DNA of 64,000 bases from Clostridium sp. (GTDB lineage Bacteria > Bacillota > Clostridia > Lachnospirales > Lachnospiraceae). Shown here in pieces: positions 63,764 to 64,000 of the stretch. The stretch is from contig JAMPFF010000004.1 of the NCBI GenBank assembly GCA_023664605.1, forward strand, positions 47,461 to 111,460, given 5' to 3'. How positions within the stretch are numbered: position 1 is the stretch's first letter; each line of letters opens with the position of its first letter. The notes below the pieces were generated by a model, which worked only from the letters and a program-made list of their open reading frames with translations, was not told the origin of the DNA and ran no database searches. Made by a program: the position numbers and the translations under genes.

Positions 63764-64000
63764 TTACTTTCCCTGTTGCAGTTTCTCCAGTATAGCCATG
63801 ACATCCGGTTGTGTTGGTGTAAACTTTACCCCACGCTTCAACATACCCATAACTTTTTGGCTTTCTGCTCAATCTCCTTAGCTGTATGTTCACTTGTCAG
63901 CATCAGATGATTTCCCACTATGGTATATTCCCTGCCTTATTTCCCTTGAGGTACGGATCAGACATATCCTCAAAAAATTTGTCCTTAATAATATAAAATC
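63764..64000 (-). pseudogene. Decayed type III toxin (ToxN/CptN-like) gene, continues past window edge
   Basis: On the minus strand the N-terminal part (FYIIKDKFFEDMSDPYLKGN, ending in TAG at 63920-63918) and a C-terminal part (SEHTAKEIEQKAKK, then GMLKRGVKFTPTQP to a TAA at 63766-63764) are recognisable. About 90 residues between them are missing, and a one-base loss in an A-run shifts the last part. The parts look like ends of one type III toxin-antitoxin endoRNase. Its RNA antitoxin repeats, if any, would lie right of the window. The gap 63419-63763 shows only a small hairpin (ATGGTG/CACCAT) and AT-rich DNA. Confidence 0.55.

Noticed and set aside
63681-63893. A 70-codon minus-strand frame as an intact small gene
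   Set aside because: It runs through the frameshifted toxin-like remnant in a third frame; the recognisable protein sequence is in the other two frames.

Overview
The window looks like chromosomal DNA of an anaerobic, motile gut clostridium of the Lachnospiraceae type. The evidence is low-to-moderate GC, AGGAGG-type ribosome binding sites, an atypical flagellin beside a chemoreceptor, several Firmicutes-type two-component systems, and no tRNA, rRNA or CRISPR in these 64 kb. Most of it is accessory and signalling DNA rather than core housekeeping.

Left part (1-13.5 kb). A tyrosine recombinase cut by the window edge is followed by a surface-protein locus. A secreted VIT/VWA protein (846-2879) overlaps by 4 bp with an exosortase-type membrane protease (2876-3676). 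Facing them are a cell-wall amidase fused to a NodB deacetylase (3700-5118) and a four-gene operon (9309 down to 5285): FG-GAP-like protein, OmpR-type regulator, histidine kinase, anchored extracytoplasmic protein. The VIT/VWA gene and the amidase-deacetylase gene both carry upstream arrays of a TGATGC hexamer repeated every 11 bp (8 and 6 copies), always pointing toward the gene. This looks like one shared regulon, plausibly of the adjacent OmpR-type regulator, and is the best candidate here for an undescribed system. A radical SAM protein and an ECF sigma/anti-sigma pair with an evident autoregulatory promoter follow.

Middle (13.5-51 kb). This holds two MATE exporters, DNA repair genes (tag, ogg-type, recQ), a large hybrid kinase with a double-receiver partner, two chemoreceptors, flagellin, a RelE/ParE-Phd toxin-antitoxin pair, and a minus-strand carbohydrate set (DUF5107-TPR protein, GH2 enzyme, MATE, and a pectinesterase fused to a Cys-rich domain). 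Two copies of a roughly 195-bp structured element punctuate that set; their differences include two compensatory base-pair changes. Then come an FtsX-type ABC exporter with its own two-component system, and metY divergent from an Rrf2 regulator with twin 27-bp operators.

Right part (51-64 kb). A very AT-rich island (51300-55712), bounded by perfect 28-bp inverted repeats, carries a 1032-residue nuclease-STAND ATPase with an Avs-like antiviral layout, and a glycosyltransferase. Beyond it lie broken genes (a C45 acyltransferase lacking its N-terminus, a regulator-like remnant, a decayed type III toxin-like gene at the right edge) mixed with intact degV-family, dgt, methyltransferase and mazG genes and two further defence-type proteins (GIY-YIG/RAMA, and a nucleoside deoxyribosyltransferase/TIR-like protein). 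This end reads as a defence and mobile-element graveyard.
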